Part shown: piece after piece, positions 32,754 to 44,376 of the stretch
Layout: the number at the start of each line of letters is the position of its first letter
Position numbering within the stretch: position 1 is the first letter of the stretch
NCBI GenBank assembly: GCA_922989275.2
Contig: OV277857.1
Coordinates: 8,680,001 to 8,744,000 of the forward strand
Reading direction: 5' to 3'
Origin: Gari tellinella
Lineage: Eukaryota; Mollusca; Bivalvia; Cardiida; Psammobiidae
DNA length: 64,000 nt
Made by a program: the position numbers and the translations under genes
Notes under the pieces: generated by a model
What the model was told of the DNA's origin: nothing
Databases searched by the model: none
What the model saw: the letters and a program-made list of their open reading frames with translations, nothing else

Positions 32754-33109
32754 TACAGTGTTCCCGCTCTACAACAACTACAAGTTGGAGACAAATATGG
32801 CTTGTGTTGTTTGGAAGGAGTTGTTGTAGGGAGGGAAATTGACTTACATTTGCAAACAGCATGAATCCAGATCAGACGCCGCGTAACGCGGCGTCTGATC
32901 TGGATTCAAGCTGTTTGTCAATCGTCATTATGCTTTTTCTGTCAAAATTTCCAACAAGTTGAAAAAAACAGCAGACGACAATTGTAAGCAGACGATATTT
33001 CAGCCATGGAACGTTTGGACATAATGGTCGTGTTTGTGAAGCAGTGGCAGGCGTTGTTGTGAGGAGGGAAACGTTATTCAGAGGACCGTTGTGGAGTAGA
33101 AGCACTGTA
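32754..33109 (+). mobile_element. B-family MITE, intact
   Basis: TA, CAGTGTTCCCGCTCTACAAC to GTTGTGGAGTAGAAGCACTG, TA. Perfect core GACGCCGCGTAACGCGGCGTC. The inner phrase AGCAGACGACAATTGTAAGC repeats the GTCGTCTGC motif of family E. Confidence 0.85.
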
Positions 33110-34220
33110 CTTGCACATTGACTTTTCCTCTTTTAAAGACATATTTGCGCAATTGAAATTTAAATAAGAATGTCTATATACTTTGTTAACATATAAACTT
33201 AACTGTTCTAAGAAATAAAATAAAAATTATGTATTGGGTTGCCGACCTAAATTTTTAAATATAGGCTTTTGTAAATATGACCCATGATTTATTTGTGGAC
33301 GCCGCTGAAAAATAAATTTCAAAACTGCTGTTGATCGCCTTTATGTTTCTTTCTTTGTTAATTTGGTGATATTTAATGTCAATTAAGTTGTATTTCATAA
33401 AATTGATATAAATATAGTATGTGAAATTGATTTTACTGGTAACATGAAACAATGGCATTGAAAATCTGGGAAGCAAAATTTACACCGACACTCTCTTTTT
33501 ATAGAAATTTTTCCATTTTCAAAATAAAAATCTCATAAAAATTACTAAATTTTCATAATTACAAATAATATTTTATTCCAACTTAGCATGAATGATGATT
33601 ACACTAATACCCACCAGAAAATGTAAAGAAACCTAGAAGTCACTATGCTTATTTATGAAATATGGTCAAAATCCTAACTCTACCCCCTAGATTTTATGCT
33701 GCAAAAATACTTCCAACACTAGCCAAATTAGGTCTCTGTTGCCCTAAAAAAGAGAAATACGCACCTAATACTTGCTTAAAATGGTAAATATATGAATGTT
33801 TGTTAATAAAAAAGCCCTTATTAAATTATTAGTTACTTCAAGAATGTACAGTGCTGCTGATAAAACAAAAACATGTTTTCTACAAGAAATGCCACTCTAA
33901 ACAGTCTTCTCAAATCTTGAAACAGTGCCTGTACGGAAAGGGCTGTATTTCACATAATTTACCAGTCAGAACGTTTTAAGAACCATTTTTGTGTTTATAA
34001 ATGCATTGCAAACCAGAAAATATATAGTAAGTAAGTTATTTAAGAAATTCATTTTTCAACAATTTTGCATTGTGCAAATATGTCTTTAAATAATGACCGT
34101 TTCAAGTCCATTTTAGGGATGTTTTAAATAATTCATGTTTCAGGGAATCCGAATTCGCAGACTCTAGTCAGGTTACTTCACAAGCAAACCTCTGGTCAAT
34201 GTCTTTACTGTTTTCAAATA
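33110..34220. other. Vsx intron, AT-rich, low-repeat
   Basis: More than 1 kb without a recognised element or exon; only weak short ORFs. Confidence 0.4.
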
Positions 34221-34224
34221 TACA

Positions 34225-34425
34225 TAGGGCTCCTGATAAGGGGAGTATTTCAAAAAAGAAAATCTTCATTTCTGCATTAAATCTTATGGTGTCACCACTC
34301 ATTAGAATAATCTCTTCGAGACGATTCTTATGAGCAGTAACACCATAGGAGTTGGTGCTGAAACGAATGAGAAAATGTTGGATTTATTCAGTTTACTCCC
34401 TCTTATCTGGAGCCTTGAATTACAT
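34225..34425. mobile_element. N-family hairpin element, best-defined copy
   Basis: AGGGCTCCTGATAAGGGGAG to CCCTCTTATCTGGAGCCTTG. Hairpin arms ATGGTGTCACCACTCATTAG / TTATGAGCAGTAACACCATA around TCTCTTCGAGACGA. Confidence 0.75.
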
Positions 34426-34548
34426 ATACATGTAGTCTTTGTCGGTTTAGAAAAAGCTGAAATGCTTTCTTCAGGACGATAGCATCGTCTGCATGCAGAA
34501 TAGGTCTAATCAATTATCATAGCCTTGTTATCATAACCTATTTAGGCC

Positions 34549-34890
34549 TACAGTGTTTCCTCTTTACAACGACCCTCCCAACAACGACTCCCTCCTTACA
34601 ACGACCCTTGTTTCTGTTCCCCAAACAAGACATGTATGTCCAACCTATTCACGACTACAATGTTGTCTGTACAAATTGTCGTCTGCTGTTTTTCTCAAAG
34701 TTTCATTATGGACGTTTTGACAGAAAATCCTTAATAACGAGTGACAAACAGCTTGACGTTACGCGGCGTCTGATCTGGATTCAAGCTGTTTGCAAATGTA
34801 AGCCGATTCCCTCCCTATAACGACTCCCTCCGGACAACGCACATATTTTTTGTCTCCCATTGGATGTCGTTGCAGAGTGGGAGCGCTGTA
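34549..34890 (-). mobile_element. B-family MITE, core half-deleted
   Basis: TA, CAGTGTTTCCTCTTTACAAC to GTTGCAGAGTGGGAGCGCTG, TA. Left core arm deleted (AAACAGCTTGACGTTACGCG). Confidence 0.78.
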
Positions 34891-35012
34891 TATTGTATAT
34901 TGAAATTAACTCTCCCTATATACCTGCAGTAAGATTTATTTGTAGATATACAAGGGTGATCTAAAGACAATTTAATATTTGTCAAAACGGAAGAAGATTA
35001 ATATGATACATG

Positions 35013-35085
35013 TATAACACACAGTGCAGACCCTGATGAGACGCCACATGACGCGGCGTTTCATCAGGGTCTACGCTGTTAACCA
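35013..35085. repeat. L-type hairpin without ends
   Basis: ACACAGTGCAGACCCTGATG, GACGCCACATGACGCGGCGT, CATCAGGGTCTACGCTGTT. Confidence 0.6.
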
Positions 35086-35419
35086 ATGTTCCTTTTATAG
35101 CTAGACACAAATCGAGGTGTAGGCTTTATTTAACAATTTACACTGTTGTTATGTCGTTATAACCAGAACAAAACATTCACTGCAATAATATCGTCTGCTT
35201 GCAAGACTACCGTCTGCTTTATTTCTAAACTTTAGAAGTGTTGACATTTTTACTTGAAAACATAAATATGAATTCCATTCTGTTTGGATCTTGATCACAT
35301 GTCGCGTTACGTCTGATCTAGACCCAATCTCCTGGCAAATTACAGTGTTGTCGAGTTTGATTCTGAAATTGGTCTACCTATTTGGCCATTGCTTAGCCAA
35401 CTTAAGGGTTAGTAACTTT

Positions 35420-35975
35420 TCCGTGACCGAATTTGGAATACAAAGATAGTTATCTCCCTTCCGCTCAATTGAGATTTCACTTTCCATTTCCATCGAAACG
35501 TTTTCAATCTACTTAACGCAAATTAGTATAAAACGGTAATTTTATCTATTATTCATTTCTTTTATGGCCTTTGGATTTCGCGGAAATTTTGATTAAGTGG
35601 GCACCTGAAGTGATATGTCGGAATATAAATGGATGCACGCACCATCAATTCTGCATTAATGTCACGCCGATGCTGAACGCTTAAAGTACCTTTAAATGAA
35701 ATAAACGATAAAGCGATTCCCAGGAGGAATTCAGTTAGTGAGTATTAAACGAATATTAAATGTTTCTAGCAAGCGCATCAGACTACAATAAGTTGTGATT
35801 ACAATTAACACCAATAATGGATGATTAAAATCCGAATTGTCAGGTTGAATAGACGGGTGATGTTAAATCCTGGCAATGAGGTTTAAATAGAGAAAAGGAG
35901 CGGCCAAATAGGAAAGATCTTATAGTGATAATCCCTCCGATATTTACATATTATCGTGAACAGTAGAACATGTGT
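35420..35975. other. Repeat-free block, candidate Vsx cis-regulatory DNA
   Basis: About 550 bases in the largest repeat-rich Vsx intron with no recognisable element and several homeodomain-type TAAT/ATTA cores (GATTACAATTAACACC, GGATGATTAAAATCC, TCTGCATTAATGTCAC). Conservation not tested. Confidence 0.35.
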
Positions 35976-35982
35976 CGAGCGG

Positions 35983-36245
35983 TTACTAACCGTTTACTCT
36001 ATAGTTACACATTTTTACGTATTTTATTAATTCTTCCACTGAAGAAATAGCTCTATTTTATATTCTAATTCTTCCACTGAAGAAATAGTTCTATTTTATA
36101 TTCTAGCAGTTGGTAGCTTCAAGCAGACTGAAAGTAAAGCATAATGCGTCTGAGGGCGCATTATGTTTTACTTTCAACCTGCTTGAAGGGGTCACTTGTC
36201 TTAAAAAATATAAAAAGGCTACATATATTATTATGTAATGGGTGA
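35983..36245. mobile_element. C-family MITE
   Basis: Hairpin GCTTCAAGCAGACTGAAAGT around CTGAGGGCGC. Left part contains an internal duplication of about 44 bases (ATTCTTCCACTGAAGAAATA twice). Confidence 0.7.
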
Positions 36246-36339
36246 AAGAATAGTATATACATGTATACTAAAGAACTGTGTAAAGGATGTCGTATTCTCC
36301 ACGGTAATACGCCTACACCCTATTCTGTTTTTGAGTATA

Positions 36340-36588
36340 TACAGTGGAGAAAACGTTATTCTTTCCCGTTTAACCGCAGACGTACGCAAACGCAAAACAC
36401 TAAAGTGTAGAAAATACCATTTTTGGGCAATTCTGATATTTCATGTTTATCTTGGTGGCAAACAGTATGGAGCCTGATCAGACGCCGGGTTACCCGGCGT
36501 CTGATCTGGCTCCAAACTTTTTGTAAAACAAAAACTAGTTTTAGCGTAAACGCGTTTATCGGGAAAGAATAACACATTCTCCACTGTA
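36340..36588 (-). mobile_element. Family A MITE (A7)
   Basis: TA flanks. Left TIR has GAGAAAACGTT, right TIR AACACATTCTCC: mismatched subfamily ends. Confidence 0.9.
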
Positions 36589-36828
36589 ACTGCATTTATT
36601 GTTTATTGCAGTGACCGGAGGAATTAACGCCGCAACCTTTGTTAGCATCTAAATTAAATTGAGGTGCAAACGGTTGAGAATGTGTTGCTTATTTCCTTTG
36701 AAAGAAACACAAACGCAATTTAATAAAATTCAGTAAATAACAGATTATTGAAAATGTTGAATATAAAATTTTATCAAAATCAAATGGGTAAACGGTCTTG
36801 GGGCCTGCATGTTCAACCGCCGAGGTAC

Positions 36829-37381
36829 TACAGCTCTGCCTCTCTACAACAACTTCTAAAGAGAGACAAAAATGTGTGTTGTTTTGAAGGAATTGTTAAA
36901 GTGGGTAAAATTAATACCCTAAGAGTACATATGCAACCAGTTTGAACCCAGACCAAACGTAGCGTAACGTGGTGTCTGAGCTGGGTTAAAACTGTTTGTC
37001 ACTCGTCTTTATGCCTTCTTCTCTCAAAATGTCCTATACGTAACTTTGAGAAAGAGCAGCAAACGACAATTTTAAGCAGGTGATTTAGTGGAGAATCTGT
37101 TATTCTTTCCCGATAAACGCGTTTACGCTAAAACTAGTTTTTCTTTTACAAACAGTTTGGAGCCAGATCAGACGCCGGGTAACCCGGCGTCTGATCAGGC
37201 TCAAAACTTTTTGCCACCAAGATAAACATGAAATATCATAATTGTCCAAAAGTTGGTCTTTTCTACGTTTTAGCGCTTTGCGTTTGCGTACGTTTGCGTT
37301 TAAACGGGAAAGAATAACAGATTCTCCACTGTAAGGACGGGATCGTTGTTCGGAGGACCGTTGTAGGCAGGAAGCAATGTA
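36829..37381 (+). mobile_element. B-family MITE interrupted by A8
   Basis: CAGCTCTGCCTCTCTACAAC at the left, GTTGTAGGCAGGAAGCAATG at the right. The B right arm resumes at 37334 after A8. Confidence 0.75.
37086..37333 (+). mobile_element. Family A MITE (A8), nested in B
   Basis: Full interior; left terminus begins TAGTGGAGAATC (first CA reduced), right CTCCACTGTA intact. Confidence 0.88.
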
Positions 37382-37493
37382 TCCATCTGATATGGAACTA
37401 AATCGTTTACACTGGGACAGCGTTTCTTTAAATGCAAGAACGTTTAGTCAGTTACGCCTTTTCCCCTGTATATTTTCTATATTTAATATTGTA

Positions 37494-37743
37494 TACAGTG
37501 GAGAATCTGTTATTCTTTCCCGATAAAACGCAAACGAAACGCAAACGCAAATCACTAAAACGTAGAAAAGTGCAATTTTGGACAATTCTGATAAGTCATG
37601 TTTTTCTTGAAGGCAAACAGTTTGGAGCCAGATCAGACGCCGGGTTACCCGGCGTCTGATCTGGCTCCAAACTGTTTGTAACAGAAATAATAGTTTTAGC
37701 GTAAACGCGTTTATAGGGAAAGAATAACGTTTTCTTCACTGTA
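37494..37743 (-). mobile_element. Family A MITE (A9)
   Basis: TA flanks. Left GAGAATCTG end, right AACGTTTTCTTCACTG end: hybrid TIRs. The arm ACGCAAACGAAACGCAAACG differs from the majority form. Confidence 0.9.
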
Positions 37744-37794
37744 TGACATAACAGATGGCGCAGGCGTTCAATAACAGCCATGGTGTATGACCAG

Positions 37795-38027
37795 TGCAAC
37801 GCGGCGTCTGATCAGGAGCCAAGCTGTTTGCCACTCGTCATTATTATTCATTCTATCAAAATGTTCACTTATATGAAAGTTTGAGAAAAAACAATAGACA
37901 ACAATATTAAGCAGAACATACTGCAGCAGTAAAGGCGTTAGACATAATTAAGGGAACTGCGACAAGGGTCGTTGTAGGGGGTGAATCGTTGTTGGTAGGG
38001 CCGTTGTAGAGAGGGAACACTTTACAC
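37795..38027 (+). mobile_element. B-family MITE, right half
   Basis: Begins inside the core hairpin (CAACGCGGCGTCTGATCAGG) and runs to GTTGTAGAGAGGGAACACTT. Confidence 0.65.
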
Positions 38028-38175
38028 GGAAACAACTTCTCTATGCCATGTTATTACAACCGTGCTAATAATAATTATATTAGAATTACCAAGCTTGTTG
38101 TTTTAGAAAATGACGAAAGCTTGGCAAAACATTTTAATCGTTTTCAAGAAGACTGGTTTAATAAATTCAATAAAG

Positions 38176-38400
38176 TACAGTGGAGAAAACGTTATTCTTT
38201 CCCAATAAACGCGTTTACGCTAAAACTATTATTTCCAGTGCAAACAGTTTGGAACCAGATCAGACGCCGGGTGACCCGGCGTCTGATCAGGTTCCATACT
38301 GTTTGCCACCAAGATAAACATGAAATATCAGAAGTTTTAATGTTTTGCGTTTGCGTACGTTTGCGTTTAAACGGGAAAGAATAACGTTTTCTCCACTGTA
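38176..38400 (+). mobile_element. Family A MITE (A10)
   Basis: Both TIRs of the GAGAAAACGTT type, TA flanks; about 25 bases shorter through loss in the right arm. Confidence 0.9.
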
Positions 38401-38639
38401 TGACGATTTATATAATACCCTATATGTTAACCTTTTCAACTCTAACAATTATCATAGTGTACCTAATTTCTAATGACAATCTTTTGATACGATGTTTAAT
38501 TCAAAAGCTACATGTATGGTTGATTTGACGATACACGTAGGTTAACACTTACATGTACTAGGGTTGTCCCTGTAATTTGTGGACTGAACTTACTACAGAA
38601 CAAGTAACTATATACCGTACGAGCTTTCACATATATTCT

Positions 38640-38960
38640 GAGTGTATATAATTTTTAAGCGGATTTGTTTCATTTATTTTTTATTAAAGTATATACATTT
38701 GTAAATGAATAAACTTTCAAAGCATTATTCATCAATAATATGATAATGATGATTAGATTAAAATATATAAATTAATAAATTTTCAAAACACTATTCGCCA
38801 ATAAGTATGGTGCTCCAGCTGCTAATAATGAAGATTATGATAATGATAATAATAATAGTTCTACTAATAAAAATTATAGTGATAGTATTATAATAATAAT
38901 GATGATAATGATAATTAAGATATATTACTTAACAATTTAATTATTATAACAACAGTGATA
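38640..38960. repeat. AT-rich simple repeat
   Basis: Irregular ATA/ATG/AAT trinucleotide runs, densest at 38825-38920 (GATAATGATAATAATAATAG). Confidence 0.7.
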
Positions 38961-39201
38961 AGAACATATAATGATATCTAACAACATATTGTAATTACAA
39001 TATAAAAAATAGAATTGAAAGTGGAAATAGACATTAATATACATGTATTTCATAATAATCTTTTCTGCTGACCTAAATGGTGTTTTTTATACTTTTAAAA
39101 CATACGAAATCGACATGTATGCAGCTGAGAGACTTTTTAGCAAATGACACACTTGTGAATACAGTGGATTTTTTCAGATTTGTTATAAATTCTATGTCGC
39201 T

Positions 39202-39462
39202 TTAATCCTTTACTCAACAACCTGTTTCCAGTATTGTAGATACGGTACTTCTTAAAGCATGCTGAAAGTAAAGCAGAATGCGCCTTAAGGCGCATTTTGC
39301 TTTTCTTTCAGCCTGCTTTAAACTACCATCTGCTTTGATATAGAAAATGTTTCTTATGGTACATGTTTATGACTGTATAAATTTGAACTATTTACTTTGG
39401 TGTAGGAATAGATTACATGTGTTACATGTGCTAATGGACGCTTCAATGGGTGAACGGGTTAA
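39202..39462. mobile_element. C-family MITE
   Basis: TTAATCCTTTACTCAAC to TGGGTGAACGGGTTAA. Hairpin around CCTTAAGGCGCATT. Confidence 0.75.
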
Positions 39463-39467
39463 CTAAA

Positions 39468-39740
39468 TACAGTTGTTGTTGTTGTGTTGTTGTTGTGTTT
39501 TGTGTTGTTGTTGTTGTTTTTCAGATTAAACGCAAACGAAACACAAACGCATTCCAATACAAGATTGAAAACAACATGTTTTTAGTTTCTTACGATTTCT
39601 TTAAATCTCAGTGGCAAACAGTTTGTAACCGGATCAGACGCGGGTTTCTGATCTGGCTCCAAACTGTTTGCAGTTGAAGTACTGTTCAGTTTTTAGTATA
39701 AGCGCGTTTATTGGGAAATAATAGCATATTTTCCACTGTA
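39468..39740 (-). mobile_element. Family A MITE (A11) with microsatellite in the left end
   Basis: Right end CATATTTTCCACTGTA kept. Left TIR replaced by a GTT/GTGTT run (39471-39521). The core hairpin has lost its centre. Confidence 0.75.
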
Positions 39741-39759
39741 TTGCTACAAAAATTGTCTG

Positions 39760-40455
39760 TACAGTGCTCCCTCCATAAAACAACATCAAATGGGAAATAT
39801 ATATTGTACAGCGTTCCCTCTCTACAACGGCTCTCCCAACAACGATTCCCTCCTTACAACGACCCTTGCGGCAATTCCCTTAACGGGTCAATTATTTCTA
39901 ACGCTTTTACTGCTGCAATGTCGTCTGCTTAAAATTGTCGTCTGCTGTTTTTCTCAAAATTACATATTCGACATTTTGACAGAAAATAATTAATGATGAG
40001 TGACAAACAGCTTGAATCCAGATCAAACGCCGCGTAACGCGGCGTCTGATCTGGATTCAAGCTGTTTGTAAATGTAAACCAATTTTCCCTCTCTATAACG
40101 ACTCCCTCCGTACAACGCACACAATCACTGTCTCCCATTGGTTGTCGTTGTAGAGAGGGAAGGTTGTATGTGTTGTTTGGAGGGAATTGTTATAGGAAGG
40201 GAAAATAAAGACATGGCTTACATTTGCAAACAGCTTGAATCAAGATCAGACGCATTTGGATCTGGATTCAAGCTGTTTGTCACATGTCGGTACATTTCTT
40301 CTGTCAAAATGTCAACTGATATGAATCTTTGAGAAAAAACAGCAGACGACAACTTTAAGCAGACGACATTGCAGTAAAGAAAACGTTAGACAGAATTGTC
40401 AACAGCGGCAAGTAGTGTTGTAAGGAGGGGATCGTTGATGGGACGGAGTACTGTA
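39760..40455 (-). mobile_element. B-family MITE (outer), abutting the Vsx exon donor
   Basis: TA, CAGTGCTCCCTCCATAAAAC at the left (39762); right end GGACGGAGTACTG, TA at 40454-40455. Its middle is interrupted by a second B copy (39808-40169). The right TA is the T at +2 and A at +3 of the Vsx intron on the minus strand. Confidence 0.85.
39808..40169 (-). mobile_element. B-family MITE (inner), nested in another B copy
   Basis: TA, CAGCGTTCCCTCTCTACAAC to GTTGTAGAGAGGGAAGGTTG, TA. Perfect core GACGCCGCGTAACGCGGCGTC. Orientation opposite to the outer copy judged by the AGCAGACGACA side. Confidence 0.82.
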
Positions 40456-40456
40456 C

Positions 40457-40580
40457 CTGAATGCGGTCCTCTGGTAGGTTGGTTTTGAGGGCAAGAACTT
40501 CTCGAGCGTACACATCGGGGTAATGGGCGTCCTTGAATGCCTTTTCTAGTTCCTCGAGTTGAAAACTGGTAAATATTGTT
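40457..40580 (-). CDS. Vsx: Vsx exon: homeodomain helices 1-2 and start of helix 3
   Basis: A 124-base exon after acceptor TTTCTTTCCAG. One base completes Arg, then 41 codons [20 protein letters not shown]... to ...LPEDRIQ. This is the paired-type homeodomain from the N-terminal arm through the Q46 position, with the PDVYARE loop typical of VSX/CHX10. The exon ends in phase 0 at the homeodomain 46/47 boundary, an intron position shared by many paired-class genes. The donor reads CAG|GTACAG. Only the G at +1 belongs to the pre-insertion intron; from +2 onward it is the terminus of a B-family MITE at 39760-40455 (see findings). Confidence 0.96.
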
Positions 40581-41001
40581 CTGGAAAGAAAACATTAAAG
40601 TAAGACATGTCGGCTAAAAATAATCAATGATGATAATAATTCCAAAAAGGGAATTAAAATATATTATTAGATCTAATTGAATTATAAAATTGCTATATTC
40701 TAATAGTTTGACCTTTATGAGCCTTTATGAAAGAAAACCATGTCATCTTTGATTTTATCGCTGAATGCATGTAACAAAAATGTGACGTGTTATTTTGGCG
40801 ACAAAATTTTCTTTGAGAGAGGACCATAGAGGTCGAAATACATTTTGTTTTTGGAATATAGCAACTTTATAATTTAAAAATAAACTAAAAGTGGAAATTC
40901 TACCTAGAAAGATGTCAAAAAATGGAAAAATATCATCCTGGAAAGAAAATACAATATATACGTGCACAGGAATTTCAAAACAAGTAAACTATTTTTAAAG
41001 C

Positions 41002-41236
41002 AAATGAGCCGTGCCATGACAAACCGGCCTTGTTGCATTGCAAACGCGTCATAGGCGCGGTGGCTGGTCTTGATCTACACTGTTTGACACCCATATGCTT
41101 CGAAAGCATGTTATGTAGCTGGATTAAAGATCTATACGGTATTTTGGAGTGTATACCAATCTCAGGTGACAACGGTGCTTTGTCTGTACAATGTTTCAAT
41201 GCAATTAGGTAGGGTTTGTCATGAAACGGCTCAAAT
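41002..41236. mobile_element. Element U, short copy
   Basis: AAATGAGCCGTGCCATGACA at the left, inverted TGTCATGAAACGGCTCAAAT at the right; further inverted TTGCATTGCAAA / TTTCAATGCAA. Same ends as 20111-20535. Confidence 0.7.
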
Positions 41237-41369
41237 TTAAACCCGTTAAGTAACATCGCGGAATTAAACCTCAAAGCAGAATTGCTGCTACAGGCCGGAT
41301 GAAATTATTCTCTTTTTTCAAATTAATACGATTGTTCTAAATAGAGAGACAGACAGAATAGTTTTTTTT

Positions 41370-41935
41370 AACTAGGCGTCTAGTCTGGCTCCAAACTGTA
41401 TGCAATGGACAAAACCGTTTGGCACAATAGCAAAACAATACAATTGAACATATTCTTAACTGTATTTTGAGACTGATTTTGCAAAGAAAAAATTTAAGTG
41501 CACGATATAATGGTGTCAGTTAAGAGACAATTATGTCTAACGCTTTCACTGCTGCAATATCGTCTGCTTAAAAATTGAAGTCTACTGTTTTTCTCTAAGG
41601 TACATTCAGTGGTTATTTTGACAGAAGAAATGAAATGACGAGTGACAAACAGATTGACTCCAGATCCTGTGTTAGAGTACACTGGTTATTTGCGAACGGT
41701 ATGGATTCTGATCAGAATTCAAAATGTTTGGAAACTATTACTATGTAATTAGATATAACAATATTCCAGATAGGGAATTTAAATAGAATCTAGTATTAAT
41801 ATATAAAATTGCTCTTTATAACGTAATATTACTATATTGCCTAAGTCAATTAACCTTATATTCAAATTTAAAAATTAAAAGCAGACGACATTGTATAAAG
41901 CAGGTGACGTCATGTCGTAGAAGTGGGGTTAATTT
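41370..41935. repeat. MITE remnants (A-, B- and J-type)
   Basis: CTGGCTCCAAACTGTATGC (A core half) near 41387; a B left arm 41510-41665 (TGCTGCAATATCGTCTGCTT, GAGTGACAAACAGATTGACT); and AAAGCAGACGACATT near 41877. Confidence 0.5.
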
Positions 41936-42356
41936 GAAAAATCCCTATCACTACTGTATGTTAGTTTCAGAACTCTGACTGTAAACATGACAATTTCTAT
42001 GAACGGGTAGTGAATACAATAGGTAGTTATAAAGCCAATTAACCTACACAATATGTGATGAGGGTAATTGAAACTGCGCCCGATGAATAGCTTGTTTACA
42101 TACGAAAGTACTGTTCCTAAATGCCCATTATTTTGTACATATATGATACTTGGCGTGTCGGTAGGCCTGCTTTGCAAAATGCATCCTGGTGATTACATTA
42201 TATGTGTTTATGTATTTGTATCGAGCTCTGATCAGGACACAAACTATTTCCCAAGTTTTCATTTGTCAATTCGAAACTAAAGGGAAAAATATTATTTTTT
42301 AACTTATTTCCGCAGACAATATGTGTGAAGCAGGAGACAGTATTTTCTTTTCCCAC

Positions 42357-42527
42357 ACACGAAAGGATACAGTAAAACTTGTATTTAGCCACCTCTGCAT
42401 TAATTCATCATTAAGATACATAAAAGAAATTTTACTGCTTAATGCAGGGCAAAAGTAATGCAGAAAGCTCCTTCAGGAGCTTTCTGCATTACTTTTACCC
42501 TGCATTAATGTCATAAAAAGTAAAATT
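42357..42527. repeat. M-type hairpin element
   Basis: TACAGTAAAACTTGTATTTA at the left, then CTGCTTAATGCAGGGCAAAA, GTAATGCAGAAAGCTCCTTC and perfect inverse. Core related to the C hairpin. Confidence 0.65.
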
Positions 42528-43190
42528 TATACTTTTGTCAGTTTTCGCTAAAATTCGCTAGATACAAGATTGACGGTTAGTAATGCAGCTATTTAGATAT
42601 CCGATTGCATCCAACGACTAATAGAGTGCCTAGACTCACCCGTTCGCCATTCAAAGACCGCAGGTATTTATAATCACAGTTAACGATCGGCGAGGAAACG
42701 TATTGGTCTAAACAAAAGATCTGGTGATAAAAGGTTTGAAGATGGCTAATTGCTTATGCTTAACTGTACCGAAAGTTAAGCAACTGATATTTGTGTAACA
42801 GTTTAGCTCTCATTCGGACTGCGAGTGTTTCGTACTCAGAGCAAGATCCAATCTATATTGATAATATTTTCGCAATTTCTACAGCAATTATTATGTCCGA
42901 AATTACTGGCAATTACAAATTACGATTTATACACAGCAGGTGACACATTTCGTTTCATTAAAGGTAATGTTGATGCTATTCAAAATGTTTTCAGTCAGCT
43001 TTATATGGGGTCGAAGAGGAGCTGCGCCGAGGGAATAGACGGGTTTATGTCAATATCCAAAGGTAAACTGTGTCTATGATGTTTATTAGTGTTTACATGG
43101 CTATATAATAAGGCAATTTACGAATCTAGGTCACGTCAGGTTTGCCCTGTAACAGACAGATACAGACAAACGTCGATAACTCGAACTGTC
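42528..43190. other. Vsx intron, low-repeat
   Basis: No exon or element recognised; short ORFs at 42825-43079 lack family signatures. Confidence 0.35.
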
Positions 43191-43467
43191 TTAACCTATT
43201 ACCCCCAAAAACGTATTTTTTATGCATTTAACGCCTTTTTTACACCATTAATGTTTTTCTTCACAGATGAAAAAAGTGTCAATTTTTACAATTACTGTAT
43301 GTATATGTGTGATAATATTTTATTTTCTATATTCTAGCAGATTATAGCTTAAGGCAGGCTGAACGAAAAGCAGAATGCTCCTTAAGGCGCATTCTGCTTT
43401 ACATTCAACATGTTTTAAGTGGTCACCTATTTTCAAACTAGAATCAAGATTTAGGGTAATGGGTTAA
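43191..43467. mobile_element. C-family MITE
   Basis: TTAACCTATTACCCCCAAAA to TTAGGGTAATGGGTTAA. Confidence 0.8.
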
Positions 43468-43919
43468 TTAATCCATTATTTGAAGACAATAGTTCCACTT
43501 TAAACCGTTACAGTCATGAAGACGTGCACCATAAGATATAGTTTCATATATCCTAGCAGATGGAAGCTTGACACAGGATAAAACTTACAGCAAAATGTTC
43601 CTTACCCTTTAACCAATAGTCTGTTTCTAGTATTTAACATATGTGACTTATTAAAGTAAGCTGAAAGTAAAGCAGAATGTGCCCTAGGGCACATTCTGCT
43701 TTACTTTCAGCTTACTTTATGTTACTATCTGCTAGTATATAGAAAATATTTCTTATAGTTCATAGTCATGGCAGTATAAAATGGAACTATTTTCTTTGGC
43801 GGATGAATTAAATGAATGCGCTAAAAGTCGCTTCTATAAGGGAAAGGGTTAAGGAGCACCTGCTTTATTTTCCGCCTTCTTTAAACAATACTGAAAACAA
43901 ACCATGGGATAATGGGTTA
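43468..43919. mobile_element. C-family MITE (outer) containing another C copy
   Basis: Left TTAATCCATTATTTGAAGAC; right CCATGGGATAATGGGTTA; interrupted at 43609. Confidence 0.65.
43609..43852. mobile_element. C-family MITE (inner)
   Basis: TTAACCAATAGTCTG to AGGGAAAGGGTTAA. Perfect hairpin around GTGCCCTAGGGCAC. Confidence 0.8.
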
Positions 43920-43929
43920 GGTCGAACAT

Positions 43930-44118
43930 ACCCCTGTTTACATTCGGCGATTCGCTTAAAAAGAATTATTGGCTGACAAACAAATTACATTAGGAACCCT
44001 AGAGTCTGACTAGGTTCCAAACTGTTACCTTTCCAATAAATTGACATTTTCTACAATTTAGTATATTGCGTCTTCCTTTAGTTTAAAAAAGAATGATTAA
44101 CGTATTCTCTACTGTAGT
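43930..44118 (+). mobile_element. Family A MITE, old copy
   Basis: Right end AATGATTAACGTATTCTCTA and CTGTA; CTAGGTTCCAAACTGTTACC core half. Confidence 0.5.
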
Positions 44119-44376
44119 ACCTTTATTCGAATTCAAACGAATAATAGTGTGCGTTCTTCCTTCAAATACGCTTTAAAACCTTCAAAACAATCAAAGTATT
44201 GTTCTTTCTCAGTACAATTATTTGTACTAACGCAATTACGGCCATTGCAAACATATTGGAGCCAGATCAGTCTCCAAAGTTTTGCCAACTATATTTTAAT
44301 TAATTATCATTATGTTTACAAACAACGCCATTTTCTAGATATGTATTGCATTACCGCATAGCTTATTTCAGTCTGT

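Noticed and set aside
39450..39677. Val/Cys-rich plus-strand ORF
   Set aside because: Produced by a GTT/GTGTT microsatellite inside a decayed MITE.
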